The notes below the pieces were generated by a model. It was not told the DNA's origin. It saw only the letters and a list, made by a program, of their open reading frames with translations, and ran no database searches. A program made the position numbers and the translations under genes. This document shows positions 4,801 through 5,682 of a DNA stretch of 5,682 nt, one piece after another. Source of the DNA: Thermoproteota archaeon (GTDB lineage Archaea > Thermoproteota > Bathyarchaeia > Bathyarchaeales > Bathycorpusculaceae); NCBI GenBank assembly GCA_012511995.1, contig JAAZFA010000261.1:1-5682 (forward strand), given 5' to 3'. How positions within the stretch are numbered: position 1 is the stretch's first letter; every line of letters starts with the position of its first letter.

Positions 4801-5607
4801 CTACACCTGGCTCATAGGTCGCCTATAGAAAACCAGCAATAGAACAATAGCAACTAAAAAAGCTGCTGTAACAGTAACAAAAATACTCAAAGGCACCCCT
4901 GGCTCCTCTTTTGAGTTATCCAAAGTGTTCGATGGTGTCACAGGTTGAGTCGGGTCTAAAGTCGTCTCAAAATCACCAGGGGCGGGACTGCTAGATACTT
5001 GAGCACTTGGATCGATAATTAGTGTTTGCGTGTTACTCCAGTCGCTTTCCTGACCCATAAAAGTACTAGTATAAAAGTTCAAGTACCCGATGAGAGCCTT
5101 GACCTGAAAATCCACCTCTTGCCCTAGATCAACATTTTTTGAGGAATGAAGACTGTTTTTAGGACCATTAAATGAAATCATTATGTAAGTTACCTCTGAA
5201 TCTGAGGCGCCATGATAAGTTACTCCCTCAAATGTGGTGCCTTCAGTGAGGTTTTTCCAAAACGTTGTCTTACCCCACAACTCGATCCATTCAGTGGATG
5301 CGTGATTTTTTACTCTAACATTATAATACATCTTTTCTTTAGCGCCATTGGGATCATCGTTGATGTAGCCTTCGTGTGGTTGATTTTTGACTTTAATGGT
5401 TACCTCTCGAACTTCGGTATGGGAACCCGGGTAGATCTGTTCACCTGACCACTGACTAGTCGCTGCAGGCTCATCATAAACGCGGGTAGTCCAGCTTAAT
5501 TTAAATTCAGGCGCCACAGGAGTAGTCGCAGACAAACTCTGCTCAACAAAAAGCAAACTAGAAAGAACCAGAACCGCGCAAAACGTGACTAAACCCGAGC
5601 GCTTCAT
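4801..5607 (-). CDS. Secreted surface protein with C-terminal membrane anchor, paralog of the 2321 protein
   Basis: A 268-residue exported protein of unknown function. A signal peptide spans about 1-27 (KRSGLV, hydrophobic 6-21, small residues S24-A27). The mature domain mirrors the protein at 2321-3091 in order: APEFKLSW (32-39), YDEP (44-47), IKVKNQP (71-77), YYNVRVKNH (94-102), LGQEVDFQV (161-169) and SDWSNTQTLII (188-198). A Ser/Pro/Thr-rich acidic linker (about 201-236) leads to one membrane helix (about 240-260) and a short basic tail YRR (261-263). It lacks the PEF motif of its paralog, so anchoring is probably by the helix alone. The start is ATG 5607. There is no ribosome-binding site, but a TATA-like element about 27 nt upstream suggests a leaderless or nearly leaderless mRNA. 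The stop is TAG; read-through would add only 14 residues. No catalytic motif is visible. Confidence 0.85.
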   Translation of the reverse strand: MKRSGLVTFCAVLVLSSLLFVEQSLSATTPVAPEFKLSWTTRVYDEPAATSQWSGEQIYPGSHTEVREVTIKVKNQPHEGYINDDPNGAKEKMYYNVRVKNHASTEWIELWGKTTFWKNLTEGTTFEGVTYHGASDSEVTYIMISFNGPKNSLHSSKNVDLGQEVDFQVKALIGYLNFYTSTFMGQESDWSNTQTLIIDPSAQVSSSPAPGDFETTLDPTQPVTPSNTLDNSKEEPGVPLSIFVTVTAAFLVAIVLLLVFYRRPMSQV

Positions 5608-5630
5608 AGGTATATTTGACTTGTATGAAA

Positions 5631-5638
5631 GTTATAGG
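5631..5638 (-). promoter_or_regulatory. TATA-like box, leaderless promoter candidate
   Basis: On the minus strand CCTATAAC is centred about 27 nt upstream of ATG 5607. This is the normal distance between an archaeal TATA box and the transcription start, so transcription would begin at or next to the start codon. That fits the absence of a ribosome-binding site. Confidence 0.45.
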
Positions 5639-5682
5639 GTTTACGGTATCATAGAGCAACTAAGAAGTCTGAGAGAAAGTCC

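Noticed and set aside
4756..4803. Read-through of the TAG at 4801-4803 in the second surface protein
   Set aside because: It would add only 14 residues (VYNTDKLAKEIDHA) after a complete anchor and basic tail, so TAG is most simply a normal stop. This weakly argues against TAG being generally reassigned.
5671..5682. GAGAGAAAGTCC at the window end resembles the 5' strand of RNase P RNA helix P4 (GAGGAAAGTCC)
   Set aside because: It differs at a core position, sits where the promoter region of the 5607 gene is expected, and the window ends before any partner motif could be seen.

Overview
The window looks archaeal and is most like Bathyarchaeia/MCG or a related uncultured lineage. The lineage is inferred, not proven. 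The signs are an iron-sulfur flavoprotein next to an AfpA-type archaeoflavoprotein, two secreted proteins with C-terminal membrane anchors (one with a PEF motif), TATA-like boxes just upstream of starts, a possibly leaderless gene, and three genes that share a GGTG ribosome-binding site exactly 5 nt before ATG, GTG or TTG.

Layout. 30-1221 (+): a two-gene flavoprotein operon, an Isf-type [4Fe-4S]/FMN protein followed by an AfpA-like FMN protein, ending in a T-rich tract. 1308-1436 (+): a tiny zinc-ribbon frame with an in-frame TAG just before its second CxxC pair. It is either a pseudogene or a recoding candidate. 1420-1665 (-): a small hypothetical gene, convergent with the zinc ribbon, with a TATA-like box and a palindrome near its predicted transcription start. 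1678-2320: 640 bases without a gene. It contains a long imperfect hairpin rich in G.U pairs (1951-2045) and a second branched stem (2103-2194), between a TATA-like element and a T-run. This is my best candidate for an undescribed structured RNA. 2321-3091 (+): a secreted, C-terminally anchored protein whose ribosome-binding site lies inside a perfect 8-bp inverted repeat. 3092-3495: a convergent intergenic stretch with a nested hairpin. 3496-4500 (-): a complete D-2-hydroxyacid dehydrogenase of the D-lactate dehydrogenase-like type. 4501-4800: intergenic. 4801-5607 (-): a second secreted protein, a diverged paralog of the one at 2321.

How the parts may work together. The two flavoproteins probably act in ferredoxin-linked low-potential electron transfer. 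The two paralogous surface proteins share a core ending in DWSNTQT and flank the dehydrogenase on opposite strands. Nothing ties the dehydrogenase to them functionally. I see no insertion sequence, CRISPR array, tRNA, rRNA or defence system. The points most worth checking are the structured RNA region, the TAG-interrupted zinc ribbon and the hairpin over the ribosome-binding site.
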